In this document: in pieces, positions 16,641-24,738 of the stretch
How positions within the stretch are numbered: position 1 is the first letter of the stretch
Layout of the letters: the number at the start of each line of letters is the position of its first letter
Origin: Bifidobacterium amazonense
GTDB taxonomy: Bacteria > Actinomycetota > Actinomycetes > Actinomycetales > Bifidobacteriaceae
Direction: 5' to 3'
Assembly (NCBI RefSeq): GCF_018555435.2
Contig: NZ_JAFEJT020000029.1
Span: 1 to 37,311 of the forward strand
DNA: 37,311 nt
Notes under the pieces: generated by a model
Told to the model about the DNA's origin: nothing
The model's input: only the letters and a program-made list of their open reading frames with translations
The model's database searches: none
Program-made: the position numbers and the translations under genes

Positions 16641-16728
16641 GCAACGACCCCGCATACGCGGAGCAGACTTGCCGACGGGCCCTTGAACTGGCCCATTTGC
16701 GGTTCATCCCCGCGTACGCGGAGCGGAC
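16641..16728 (-). CRISPR. Second orphan repeat-spacer-repeat unit
   Basis: 16641-16668 matches the main repeat in about 21 of 28 bases and 16701-16728 in 26 of 28. The distance is 60 bases, one short of the array period. Orientation is that of the array. It starts 52 nt upstream of the 5' end of the 14663-16588 gene. No further repeat is visible at +61. Confidence 0.8.
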
Positions 16729-16814
16729 GATGCGTTTTTGCGACCATGCGCATCGGCGTCGCGAACACCCCCCCCCAGCCATATTCGCTGCGGAAGATCG
16801 TACCGCTCGACTGC

Positions 16815-17130
16815 TGTCACGCTTTGTATGAAAACGGGCGAATGGTTCAAGTGTGGCATGATTCGATGTCACACCTTCACGAAAACCAAGACTTTCAGCA
16901 AGACATGACACGTAGCATGCGCACAGTTTCGGACCATATGACGGCTGATCGTTGGTATCACTGGGATCCCATGAAACACCGCCTGCCATGCCCGACCCAT
17001 ATCGCCTCTTTCGGACGAAGTATGACACCAACGCTGTCACGCTTCGCCAGCAGGAGTGTTTTCCAACACTGTGTGACAGCAGATCACGGCACACCCCATA
17101 CGAACAAGCCCGAAGTGGCCAAGCATGACA
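16815..17130. repeat. Cluster of seven TGTCA-N9/10-GAAA motifs in both orientations
   Basis: Copies start at 16815(+), 16867(+), 16910(-), 17027(-), 17035(+), 17078(-) and 17130(-). All begin TGTCA, mostly followed by YRCTT; five of the seven have GAAA 9-10 bases later. Six of the copies are placed as exact mirror images about 16972/16973 (pairs 16815/17130, 16867/17078 and 16910/17035), and the two halves still align around GTGTG....TGTCACAC. No gene is seen in 16729-17216 and nothing else explains the cluster. It could be a regulator array, a decayed mobile element or a structured RNA. Confidence 0.6.
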
Positions 17131-17216
17131 AACCACTGCCATAACAGCACTGCATCATGCAAAACGTAATACCGAAACCATGCAGACACCGGTCATGGGT
17201 GCGCTGAAGGTTTGCC

Positions 17217-19567
17217 GGATCACGCCCCCTCCGCGTATGCGGAGCGCACAGTGGCGGCAATGCGGTCGCGGAGGCCGACCATGAATCATCCCCGCTGATG
17301 CAGAGCGGACGTACCGGTCCTTCCCGGACGGATCATCGCACCCGGATCATCCCCACGTATGCCGAGCGGATCTCTCCCAGTCGAGCACCGGGATCGCCCG
17401 GCCCAGATCATCCCCGCGTATGCGGAGCGGACGCCACGGCCGATACGGTGAGCGCCATCGTCTGCGGATCATCCCCGCGTATGCGGAGCGGACTTGGCGG
17501 CGGTGGCCGCGTCCGACGTGAGCTGCGGATCATCCCCGCGTATGCGGAGCGAACTCCTCGCGTTCGTCGCCATCTGGGAGACCCAGCGGATCATCCCCGC
17601 GTATGCGGAGCGAACATCACCGCGGAACACGACGAATACACCGCCCTCGGATCATCCCCGCGTATGCGGAGCGAACCTGGTAGGGTATCGCGTCGCTCAT
17701 GGGAGCTCCGGATCATCCCCGCGTATGCGGAGCGAACCAAGCCGTACCTCGGGAAAGCCGAGAACCCGCCGGATCATCCCCGCGTATGCGGAGCGAACCC
17801 CAAGAAAACCATGCGCGCAGAAGAACGCATCGGATCATCCCCGCGTATGCGGAGCGAACGACTGGAGCCTGATTCGATCTGTCGTGATTGCCGGATCATC
17901 CCCGCGTATGCGGAGCGAACGCCGATGCTGCCGGTGATGCCGTTGATGATGCCGGATCATCCCCGCGTATGCGGAGCGAACTCGTCCGGCACCGTGAACG
18001 TGACCACGTACGATGGATCATCCCCGCGTATGCGGAGCGAACAAACGGGTCACGCTGATGCTCTCGTTCGCGACCGGATCATCCCCGCGTATGCGGAGCG
18101 AACATGATTCGGACGATTGGACCGACGTTGAGCGTCGGATCATCCCCGCGTATGCGGAGCGAACACCTTGGTGGACGATGAGAGCCTGCGCGCCGACGGA
18201 TCATCCCCGCGTATGCGGAGCGAACCGAGTAGTCGATCACGCTCGGGTCCACCAACGCGGATCATCCCCGCGTATGCGGAGCGAACTCAGGGAGTCGACG
18301 ATCTGGGAAAATCGCCGACGGATCATCCCCGCGTATGCGGAGCGAACGTAGTAGGCTTTAAGGCGTTTACACGCCCGGGCGGATCATCCCCGCGTATGCG
18401 GAGCGAACCCGCTGACACGCAGCACGCGGCTCGTGCTCGCCGGATCATCCCCGCGTATGCGGAGCGAACGAACGCTACCAGCAGATCATCGACCATTGGC
18501 ACGGATCATCCCCGCGTATGCGGAGCGAACTGTGTGTGGGCTTGCTGGTGTCAGGTAGTAGGCGGATCATCCCCGCGTATGCGGAGCGAACGACTGCTCG
18601 CTGGTGAGCTGCTGCTGGAGCTCCGGATCATCCCCGCGTATGCGGAGCGAACGGTCGGCCCGGCGTTGTCGGTGCCGATCGGCGCGGATCATCCCCGCGT
18701 ATGCGGAGCGAACAAACGAGATCGTTTCGGCCATGGTGTTCTTTCCGGATCATCCCCGCGTATGCGGAGCGGACGGTTCCGAGGCTTCCGGTTTGGTCGA
18801 ACATGCCGGATCATCCCCGCGTATGCGGAGCGGACTGGCCTCGGCTGATGCGGCCACGGCCACCGCGCGGATCATCCCCGCGTATGCGGAGCGGACCGGC
18901 ACCTATCGCGGAAACCGCGCGCGTGTTTCGGATCATCCCCGCGTATGCGGAGCGGACGGATTTGTGCGCTGACCATTATTCGCTCCATCCGGATCATCCC
19001 CGCGTATGCGGAGCGGACGATCGTCACCAGATGCACCAGACTGCCGAGCGCGGATCATCCCCGCGTATGCGGAGCGGACACGGCGTGCGGTGGCTATGGC
19101 ATGGTCGGGCGCGGATCATCCCCGCGTATGCGGAGCGGACATCCGGGGCGGCGGTATTTTCATATCCAAGCACGGATCATCCCCGCGTATGCGGAGCGGA
19201 CGTCAATTTCAACGATGGTATCCATGATAAAACCGGATCATCCCCGCGTATGCGGAGCGGACGTGGACGCCGCCGTCTGCACGCCCGCCGGGAGCGGATC
19301 ATCCCCGCGTATGCGGAGCGGACCAGGAGGGAACGATGAAACTCGACCATAAGAACGGATCATCCCCGCGTATGCGGAGCGGACTACAACAAGTCGGTCA
19401 ACCCTGTGACGCATGACGGATCATCCCCGCGTATGCGGAGCGGACCACTGACCTCATTGACACCACCGCCAACGATGCGGATCATCCCCGCGTATGCGGA
19501 GCGGACTTCTTGTCTGTTGTCGAAACGGAGGAAGTGAACGGATCATCCCCGCGTATGCGGAGCGGAC
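17217..19567 (-). CRISPR. Type I-E CRISPR array, 39 repeat units
   Basis: On the plus strand the 28-base repeat opens GGATCATCCCCGCG and ends GGAGCGGAC or GGAGCGAAC; read on the minus strand it fits the I-E pattern. From 17283 to 19567 there are 38 repeats on an exact 61-base period, so 37 spacers of 33 bases (32 if the conserved C next to the repeat is counted as repeat). A further repeat at 17217-17249 has a 5-base insertion. The first three units are degenerate, marking the old, leader-far end. Repeats from 17466 show three blocks: GGAC (17466), GAAC (17527-18713, 20 units), GGAC (18747-19567, 14 units). A C precedes every repeat except that at 18015, as expected when the last repeat base comes from the PAM. 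Transcription runs leftward from the leader. Confidence 0.98.
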
Positions 19568-19677
19568 AGTCTGATTTTATGCGGAAATGGCGCGCACGGG
19601 GAAGCGGAAAAATTGGATTGGCGCAGTGATGCATCGTCGAGTGGCCTGCGGCTGAACTGTTTCAGTACGAATGCCGC
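19568..19677 (-). promoter_or_regulatory. CRISPR leader
   Basis: The 110 bases between the cas2 stop and the first repeat. On the minus strand it has an A/T-rich end with TAAAAT about 7-12 bases before the first repeat, a possible -10 box, and a small CTGAA/TTCAG hairpin close to cas2. New spacers should enter at 19567. Confidence 0.75.
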
Positions 19678-20028
19678 TCATCTGCCGTATTTGCGATATC
19701 GTGAAGCGTTGCTCCATCCGGTTTTGCTGGCTCCCTTTCGTCGTTGTTCCTGATTGCTGTTCGGCCGCATGATCAGCGTAAGGCCATCGTAATCGACCGG
19801 ATGCCATTCTTGTCCGTGTACTCGGAATGCCATGCCCTGTTCGTTATCCGATGGATAGACCATGGTTGCCCGACCGATTCCGATGTGCTCCACAATTTGA
19901 TCCCATAACAAGTCCCGGACCCGGGCGGAAACCTTGCCAACATATACGCCGGGCGAAATCTCGAGCAGCCATCTGGTCAAATGCCCGCGCAATTTCGGCG
20001 GAGACACCGTCAGCACCACGACTATCAT
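19678..20028 (-). CDS. cas2: Cas2e, spacer integration subunit
   Basis: 116 residues with the Cas2e opening MIVVVLTVSPPKLRGHLTRW and the characteristic SPGVYVGKVSARVRDLLW. Cas2e dimers bridge two Cas1 dimers that cut and paste new spacers at the leader end. It is a little longer than the E. coli form (about 95 residues), with a basic Asn/Gln/Arg-rich tail. The ATG overlaps the cas1 stop (ATGA), and the stop is followed directly by the leader. Confidence 0.96.
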   Translation of the reverse strand: MIVVVLTVSPPKLRGHLTRWLLEISPGVYVGKVSARVRDLLWDQIVEHIGIGRATMVYPSDNEQGMAFRVHGQEWHPVDYDGLTLIMRPNSNQEQRRKGASKTGWSNASRYRKYGR

Positions 20029-21137
20029 GTGGCAGCTCCCCGATATTCGTCACGTACGGTCCACGTCGAGGCGTCACCATCTTCATCGATCCATCCGAAC
20101 TCGTCAACAGGTTCTTCGACGAGTCCTTCCGCAAGAAGGTTCGAGGCATCCGCCGCCATACTCCGATTCGATGCGACCGACCCGCCATCCGGATCCGATG
20201 AATGGTTCCGCCCCGCATCCGTATATCCGCTTGCTCCGGACCACAGCTGCGTGGTAACGTCCTGAACCTCCAACGGCTCAGCCGCCAACTCGTCCTCGGT
20301 CAGCAGCAATGATCGTATGTCTTTCACGCAACGGCGTAGGAATTTGCCGTCTTTCATACGATCTCGCATACCTCGTCGAGCCGCGGCCGATATATCCGCA
20401 ATCTGCATCGCCACCAGATCAAACGCCAGCGGTATGGTGATCTCCGCCTTGTACAAATCCGCGATGTCGTACACGAAACTGCGTTCGTTGCGCGCATGGA
20501 CAAAACCGAGCCCCGGCGAACACCCTAAAGCCACGATCACTGCATGCACTACGCCATACAGTGAGGTGTTCGCCGCGGACAGAGCGCGGTTCACATCGTC
20601 GGCATCGTCGAAGTCGTCGACCTTGTAGGATCTGCCGGACCAAGGCACTCCCGTACGCAATGATTCGCGCTCGTACGCCCGACGGACCCGGGTTCCTTCC
20701 TTGCCCAATAGCTGCTGCATGGTCAGTCCGTCGGTAGGCTCGTTGGGGAATCGCATCGCGTACATGCGCCGGGCGACTTTCACGCGGGTCCGTTCGGAAG
20801 ACACGAGTTTCGCCTGTGCTTCAAGCAGTCGCGTGGATTGCGCCAGCGACGCCCCATGGCAGTAGTATCGCACGCCGCGCTCCCCCACCCATATGCAGGT
20901 CGCTCGGGATTCTCCCAGCAGGCAGACGGCCGCATAGGTGATGTTGCTGCCGGGTCCCAGCATCAGCACGCTTAGCGCCGCTGCCGGAACATGTACCGTT
21001 CCCCGCGAATCGGTGATCGTCACCGCATTGTCGGCGCGACTGACCACGCAGTGCTCCGCATACAGGAACGTCATCCGATCCTGCATGCGCACCAGCGAGG
21101 TCAGCGAAGGCGGTCGTATGCCGGCGAAGCCGCTCAT
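20025..21137 (-). CDS. cas1: Cas1e integrase with long acidic C-terminal extension
   Basis: 370 residues. Catalytic metal ligands are visible: E147 in LLGKEGTRVRR, H214 in GLGFVHARNERS and D224/D227 in FVYDIADLYKAE. It joins spacers to the repeat as a complex with Cas2. The conserved core ends near residue 285. The following ~85 residues (Ser/Asp/Glu-rich, ending in EEPVDEFGWIDEDGDASTW) are absent from the 305-residue E. coli protein. Both ends overlap the neighbouring cas genes by 4 bases. Confidence 0.97.
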   Translation of the reverse strand: MSGFAGIRPPSLTSLVRMQDRMTFLYAEHCVVSRADNAVTITDSRGTVHVPAAALSVLMLGPGSNITYAAVCLLGESRATCIWVGERGVRYYCHGASLAQSTRLLEAQAKLVSSERTRVKVARRMYAMRFPNEPTDGLTMQQLLGKEGTRVRRAYERESLRTGVPWSGRSYKVDDFDDADDVNRALSAANTSLYGVVHAVIVALGCSPGLGFVHARNERSFVYDIADLYKAEITIPLAFDLVAMQIADISAAARRGMRDRMKDGKFLRRCVKDIRSLLLTEDELAAEPLEVQDVTTQLWSGASGYTDAGRNHSSDPDGGSVASNRSMAADASNLLAEGLVEEPVDEFGWIDEDGDASTWTVRDEYRGAAT

Positions 21138-21832
21138 CGCGACTCTTTCGGAACCGAATCGCCACGTATGGGCACCAGCGTCAGCAATCCGAACCCATAG
21201 CCCTTGGCTCTGCCGATGCCTTGCGTCAGCGCCCGGCGCAGCAGTTCCGGATCGTCTACGGCGAGCACCCCGTCATAAGTCGCGGACGCAAGCGTGACTT
21301 CGGAGCCTTGTCTGTCGAACCGTACCTTCCGAGAGTCCCTCACAACGATTTCCGGCAATTCCAAGCGATTGATCGGCATGTGGAACCCGTATTCCCGGGC
21401 GCGCGCCCCAAGCCATGCGATCTGCTCTTCGACGGTCACCACGCCGACTCGTTTGCCCCGCACGCCGGGTTTGCCGGAGGGGATGGATTTCGTGGGATTC
21501 GCCTTGAGCCGGAATCCCCATTCCTGCCCGATCGCCAGTCGATTGAGGAACGGTTCATAGTCGCATGTCGCGTATCCCGAGGACTCGCGTCCCATGCCGA
21601 ATTCCTCGCACAGTATGGCCCGATCCGGAGCGGCTTGCGAAACGATATACAGACGACCGGCTTCTCCGTTGCGTCCCGGATCCAGACGCCACAATGCGCG
21701 GGTGTCGTCGGAGCGCCCATTCCCGCTTTCCACGGACCTGGCCACGATTGCGTGCAGCCGTTCCAGCGACATCATCGCCCAACGTGCGTGGCGGTTGCGC
21801 GGATCCACCGTGATTCTGGTGAATTGCGTCAT
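21134..21832 (-). CDS. cas6e: Cas6e pre-crRNA endonuclease
   Basis: 232 residues with a ferredoxin-like start and the catalytic-type histidine H27 in SLERLHAIVARS, and the C-terminal glycine-rich loop GIGRAKGYGFGLLTL. It cuts each repeat of the long transcript below its hairpin and stays bound to the 3' end in Cascade. The repeat here has a CCGC/GCGG stem that fits such a target. It overlaps cas5e and cas1 by 4 bases on each side. Confidence 0.96.
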   Translation of the reverse strand: MTQFTRITVDPRNRHARWAMMSLERLHAIVARSVESGNGRSDDTRALWRLDPGRNGEAGRLYIVSQAAPDRAILCEEFGMGRESSGYATCDYEPFLNRLAIGQEWGFRLKANPTKSIPSGKPGVRGKRVGVVTVEEQIAWLGARAREYGFHMPINRLELPEIVVRDSRKVRFDRQGSEVTLASATYDGVLAVDDPELLRRALTQGIGRAKGYGFGLLTLVPIRGDSVPKESR

Positions 21833-22671
21833 GACTGTTCCTCCGTTGCGTTCGCGATGGTGTTGAAGATGATGTCATCGCTCGAAGCGATGGGATCCGT
21901 CCCCGCCGGTTCGACGCTGCCGGCGCCCTGGTTCGTTGGCGGGACCGGTGACGTTTTGACCGTCGGCGCCGGACGCATGCCTTCGGCCAGTCGTTTCACC
22001 CGTCTTGCCTGCCACCGTCGTCCCCGCGGATCGAAACTGACCGGTTCGTCATTGATCGCATCTACGAATCCGGTCCCATCTTTGCCTGTTTCATCAGCCA
22101 ACGGTTCCACGATGATCTGCGCGAAGCATCGCTCCGGGAACAGCGAGGCATCCCGCAGGGCTTTCCTCTGATACCATTCCGCCGCACACCATGGCATATG
22201 ACGCAACGCGTCTTCCAGCGGCTCCTGTGATATCCAGGTCCGGATCGGACCGTCCGGCGGGCAGGATCGGCGTCCGAGAAAAAGCTGATAGTGCGGCGCG
22301 GCCAACGCGGACCGGTATCGTTCGAGTTCGTCGCCGTCCGGACTTTCCAGCCCGACGAGGAACACGGCATCCTGCAGATAGTACCGGATCGATAGTGGCA
22401 GCATCTGCCGTTTGCCGCCCGGTCGCTCGTTTTTCAGGTCTTCGGCCGTGTGGAAGTCGCGCATCACGGTTCCGGGCTGATCGATGCGCACGCCGAACCG
22501 GAGTCCGGCGAATCGTTCGAGGGATTCCTCACGTCCGATGCCCAAAGCGGCGGCGATCATCCCGATGACGCCGCTTTTCGTAGGCATCGGTTCGGTTTCC
22601 CGTCGTGTAAAGCGGCTGCTGGCGCCCCATGACTGCAATGGTGCCGCCAAACGTATCAAAAGTACCGGCAT
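21829..22671 (-). CDS. cas5e: Cas5e, Cascade subunit holding the crRNA 5' handle
   Basis: 280 residues. Starts PVLLIRLAAPLQSWGASSRF, then PTKSGVIGMIAAALGIGR, both typical of Cas5e, with FGVRIDQPG next. In Cascade it caps the 5' handle of the crRNA. The last ~50 residues are a loose Pro/Ser/Ala-rich tail. It sits 4 nt behind cas7e and overlaps cas6e by 4 bases. Confidence 0.95.
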   Translation of the reverse strand: MPVLLIRLAAPLQSWGASSRFTRRETEPMPTKSGVIGMIAAALGIGREESLERFAGLRFGVRIDQPGTVMRDFHTAEDLKNERPGGKRQMLPLSIRYYLQDAVFLVGLESPDGDELERYRSALAAPHYQLFLGRRSCPPDGPIRTWISQEPLEDALRHMPWCAAEWYQRKALRDASLFPERCFAQIIVEPLADETGKDGTGFVDAINDEPVSFDPRGRRWQARRVKRLAEGMRPAPTVKTSPVPPTNQGAGSVEPAGTDPIASSDDIIFNTIANATEEQS

Positions 22672-22675
22672 GGCG

Positions 22676-23896
22676 TCACTCCACCGAGTCCGATGCCGAA
22701 TCCGATGCCGAATCCGATACCGAGTTCAGCCGCTGCGTCACGATCGTTTCGAGCCCGTCGAGCAGCTGCCGCATGGTGGAGCGCTGTTCGACCAGTCCGT
22801 CGGTCCCTTCCGCGGCTTCCGTCGCATCCCCGACACGCACCACCCACGTATGCACCGGCGTGATGTCGTATGCCTCATCGAACTCCTTCTGCCGCCGCAC
22901 CAACGCCTCGGTGGCATGCCGCACGTAGTCGGGTTCGACCGGCTTCTCGAACGCGCCGACCAGATTCACCGCCTGCGTGTCACGCACGTTCACCACCACC
23001 AGATCGGGCAGGGTGCCCTGCGCGAACGTGTTGATCTTGCCTTTCGGCATGCTGATCAGGAACGCTTTCACGAATGCCGCGACCGCCTTGGCCGTTGCGT
23101 TGACGTCGCCCAATGTATCGTTCAACCGGTTGACATCCACGTTCGCGTATCGGTAGTAGGTTGCCGCATTGAATTCGATCTGCCCGACCATGGCCGCGCC
23201 GGAATCGCCGGAATCGTCGCTCTCCCGCCTGATGTCGTCGACCGCGGTGAAGAAGTCCGATTCGGAGTCGACCGCGTGCACGCTGACGGCATGCGCCACC
23301 TGCACGGCGGCATCCACGTTCAGGTCGGTGTCGTCGGCGACCATGCGACCGAACATCGCCACGTCGACGGACCGGTCGTCCGCGACGATCTGCTTGATGC
23401 GCTTCTTCTCGGATTTCACGAACTTGACCGGATCATCCTGCGTCAAGGCCTCCACCGCAACATCAGCGAGATAATCGTACTGGCGGTTGCCAAGAAACAG
23501 CAGGTACTTCGACTGCTGCAGCTCGTCGTCGGCCGTGGCGTCTTTTTTGGCGCGCGGCTTGTCCAGTTTGATGCCGGCTCCGTCGCGCAGGATGCTTTCG
23601 GCGAGGTTCACGGCAAGTTCCTCATCCGTCTGCGGAGCACGAGCCAGGATGCGGTTGCGCAACAGTTCCACGACACGCTTGGTACGCACGCCCAGATCCT
23701 TGGGGTCCAGCAGTTCTTTGAATGCCTCACGCGTGGGCCGTTTCCACGCCTGGCTGGACACGCGGGCGCGGGTAAAGCCGCCGTATTCCTGGGTTTTGGG
23801 GCTTCCGGTATCGTCGCGGTTCAGATTGCCCGCGGCGGTGGTTTCCAACACGTGGATCTCGACGATGGTACGGTTCGCCTTGTCAGTGGTCGTCAT
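22676..23896 (-). CDS. cas7e: Cas7e (Cse4/CasC) Cascade backbone
   Basis: 406 residues with the Cas7e opening TIVEIHVLETTAAGNLNRDD and YGGFTRARVSSQAWKRPTR. Six copies form the backbone along the spacer RNA. The C-terminus carries a small SDSA repeat coded by three 12-nt units at 22689-22724; this low-complexity tail is not part of the usual fold. AAAGGA precedes ATG 23896. A 10-bp tandem repeat lies just upstream, in a 119-nt gap to cse2, much larger than the other spacings of the operon. Confidence 0.96.
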   Translation of the reverse strand: MTTTDKANRTIVEIHVLETTAAGNLNRDDTGSPKTQEYGGFTRARVSSQAWKRPTREAFKELLDPKDLGVRTKRVVELLRNRILARAPQTDEELAVNLAESILRDGAGIKLDKPRAKKDATADDELQQSKYLLFLGNRQYDYLADVAVEALTQDDPVKFVKSEKKRIKQIVADDRSVDVAMFGRMVADDTDLNVDAAVQVAHAVSVHAVDSESDFFTAVDDIRRESDDSGDSGAAMVGQIEFNAATYYRYANVDVNRLNDTLGDVNATAKAVAAFVKAFLISMPKGKINTFAQGTLPDLVVVNVRDTQAVNLVGAFEKPVEPDYVRHATEALVRRQKEFDEAYDITPVHTWVVRVGDATEAAEGTDGLVEQRSTMRQLLDGLETIVTQRLNSVSDSASDSASDSVE

Positions 23897-23910
23897 GATG
23901 GTTCCTTTGC

Positions 23911-23945
23911 TGATGGTAGGTGATGGTAGGTGATGGTGGCTGATG
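23911..23945. repeat. 10-bp tandem repeat in the cas7e leader
   Basis: TGATGGTAGG twice, then TGATGGTGGC and TGATG. It begins 14 bases before the cas7e start codon, overlapping the place where a ribosome would load. Copy number could change by slippage. Confidence 0.7.
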
Positions 23946-24015
23946 TGATTGGAATGTTTCGTGTCAACGTGGGACCTGTCCGGATCCGGTTCGCCTCATG
24001 TCCCGATGGCAACCG

Positions 24016-24702
24016 CTAGTCGTCGGTTCGTTGGTCTTCGGCTTGCGCTCGCCGGTAGGCGCTTTGAAAATCCCTTCCCCACCGGGTACGCACGGCGTTC
24101 GCGCGGGTACGGTCCGCGCGCAGCGACAGCAGATCCTGCGCCAGCAGACCGTAGTTCAACGCGATGCGCTCCCGTTTGAGCAGGCTGATCAGGCTGCGCG
24201 CGTGACCGGTCAGTTCTTTCCAGCTGTTTGCGGTCTGCAGCTTGTCGAATCGACGCCTGATGCCGTTTTCGTTGAAGTTGCCGCATGCCATGCGACCGAC
24301 CGCACGTCCCAGCGACACGTTGCCGTCGGTGTGCATCGAGGTTTCGTGGATCGACTGCTGATGCATCGCGAACAACGTGATCGCCGCGTGGGCCGCGCGC
24401 TCCTGCGGCGACGGCTCGTCGGCGTACCGGCCGGGATCCCCGCTGACCGTCGGATCGGCGATGCCGGGCATGGTCCAGTCGAAGATGTCCGGATCGGCAC
24501 CCACTTCATGCCCGACGGCACGCCTCAATTTGGCTATGGCGGCCGTCGCGGAGGATTCGTTGTTCAGGTAGCCTGTGTGTCCGATTCCCGCCTCGTCACG
24601 TCCGCCGGACGCCAGCATCCGCGCTTGTTTTGCGACCCATGTTCCGAATGGTGTCAGATTGGCCCGAGTCACGGCTCTTGCATCGTCATCGGATGATGCC
24701 AT
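24016..24702 (-). CDS. cse2: Cse2 (CasB), small subunit of Cascade
   Basis: 228 residues, helical, with the Cse2 pattern: GRAVGRMACGNFNENGIRRRFDKLQTAN and LISLLKRERIALNYGLLAQDL near the end. Two copies stabilise the non-target DNA strand. Purine-rich AAAGGAG precedes ATG 24702, 36 nt behind cse1. The C-terminal part is followed by the long gap to cas7e. Confidence 0.94.
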   Translation of the reverse strand: MASSDDDARAVTRANLTPFGTWVAKQARMLASGGRDEAGIGHTGYLNNESSATAAIAKLRRAVGHEVGADPDIFDWTMPGIADPTVSGDPGRYADEPSPQERAAHAAITLFAMHQQSIHETSMHTDGNVSLGRAVGRMACGNFNENGIRRRFDKLQTANSWKELTGHARSLISLLKRERIALNYGLLAQDLLSLRADRTRANAVRTRWGRDFQSAYRRAQAEDQRTDD

Positions 24703-24738
24703 GTCCTTTTCTCCTTTCTTTACTGTTCATTTTTTCGG

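Noticed and set aside
16410..17144. 244-codon plus-strand frame covering the orphan repeats and TGTCA cluster
   Set aside because: Crosses CRISPR repeats, no recognisable domain, no ribosome binding site, and overlaps the front of the minus-strand membrane protein gene.
17298..19352. Several plus-strand open frames through the CRISPR array with repeating SSPRMRSE or IIPAYAERT
   Set aside because: They are translations of the repeats; the 61-base period with changing spacers explains them fully.
19577..19807. 76-codon minus-strand frame across cas2 and the leader
   Set aside because: Shares most of its length with cas2 in another frame and would read into the leader; no domain.
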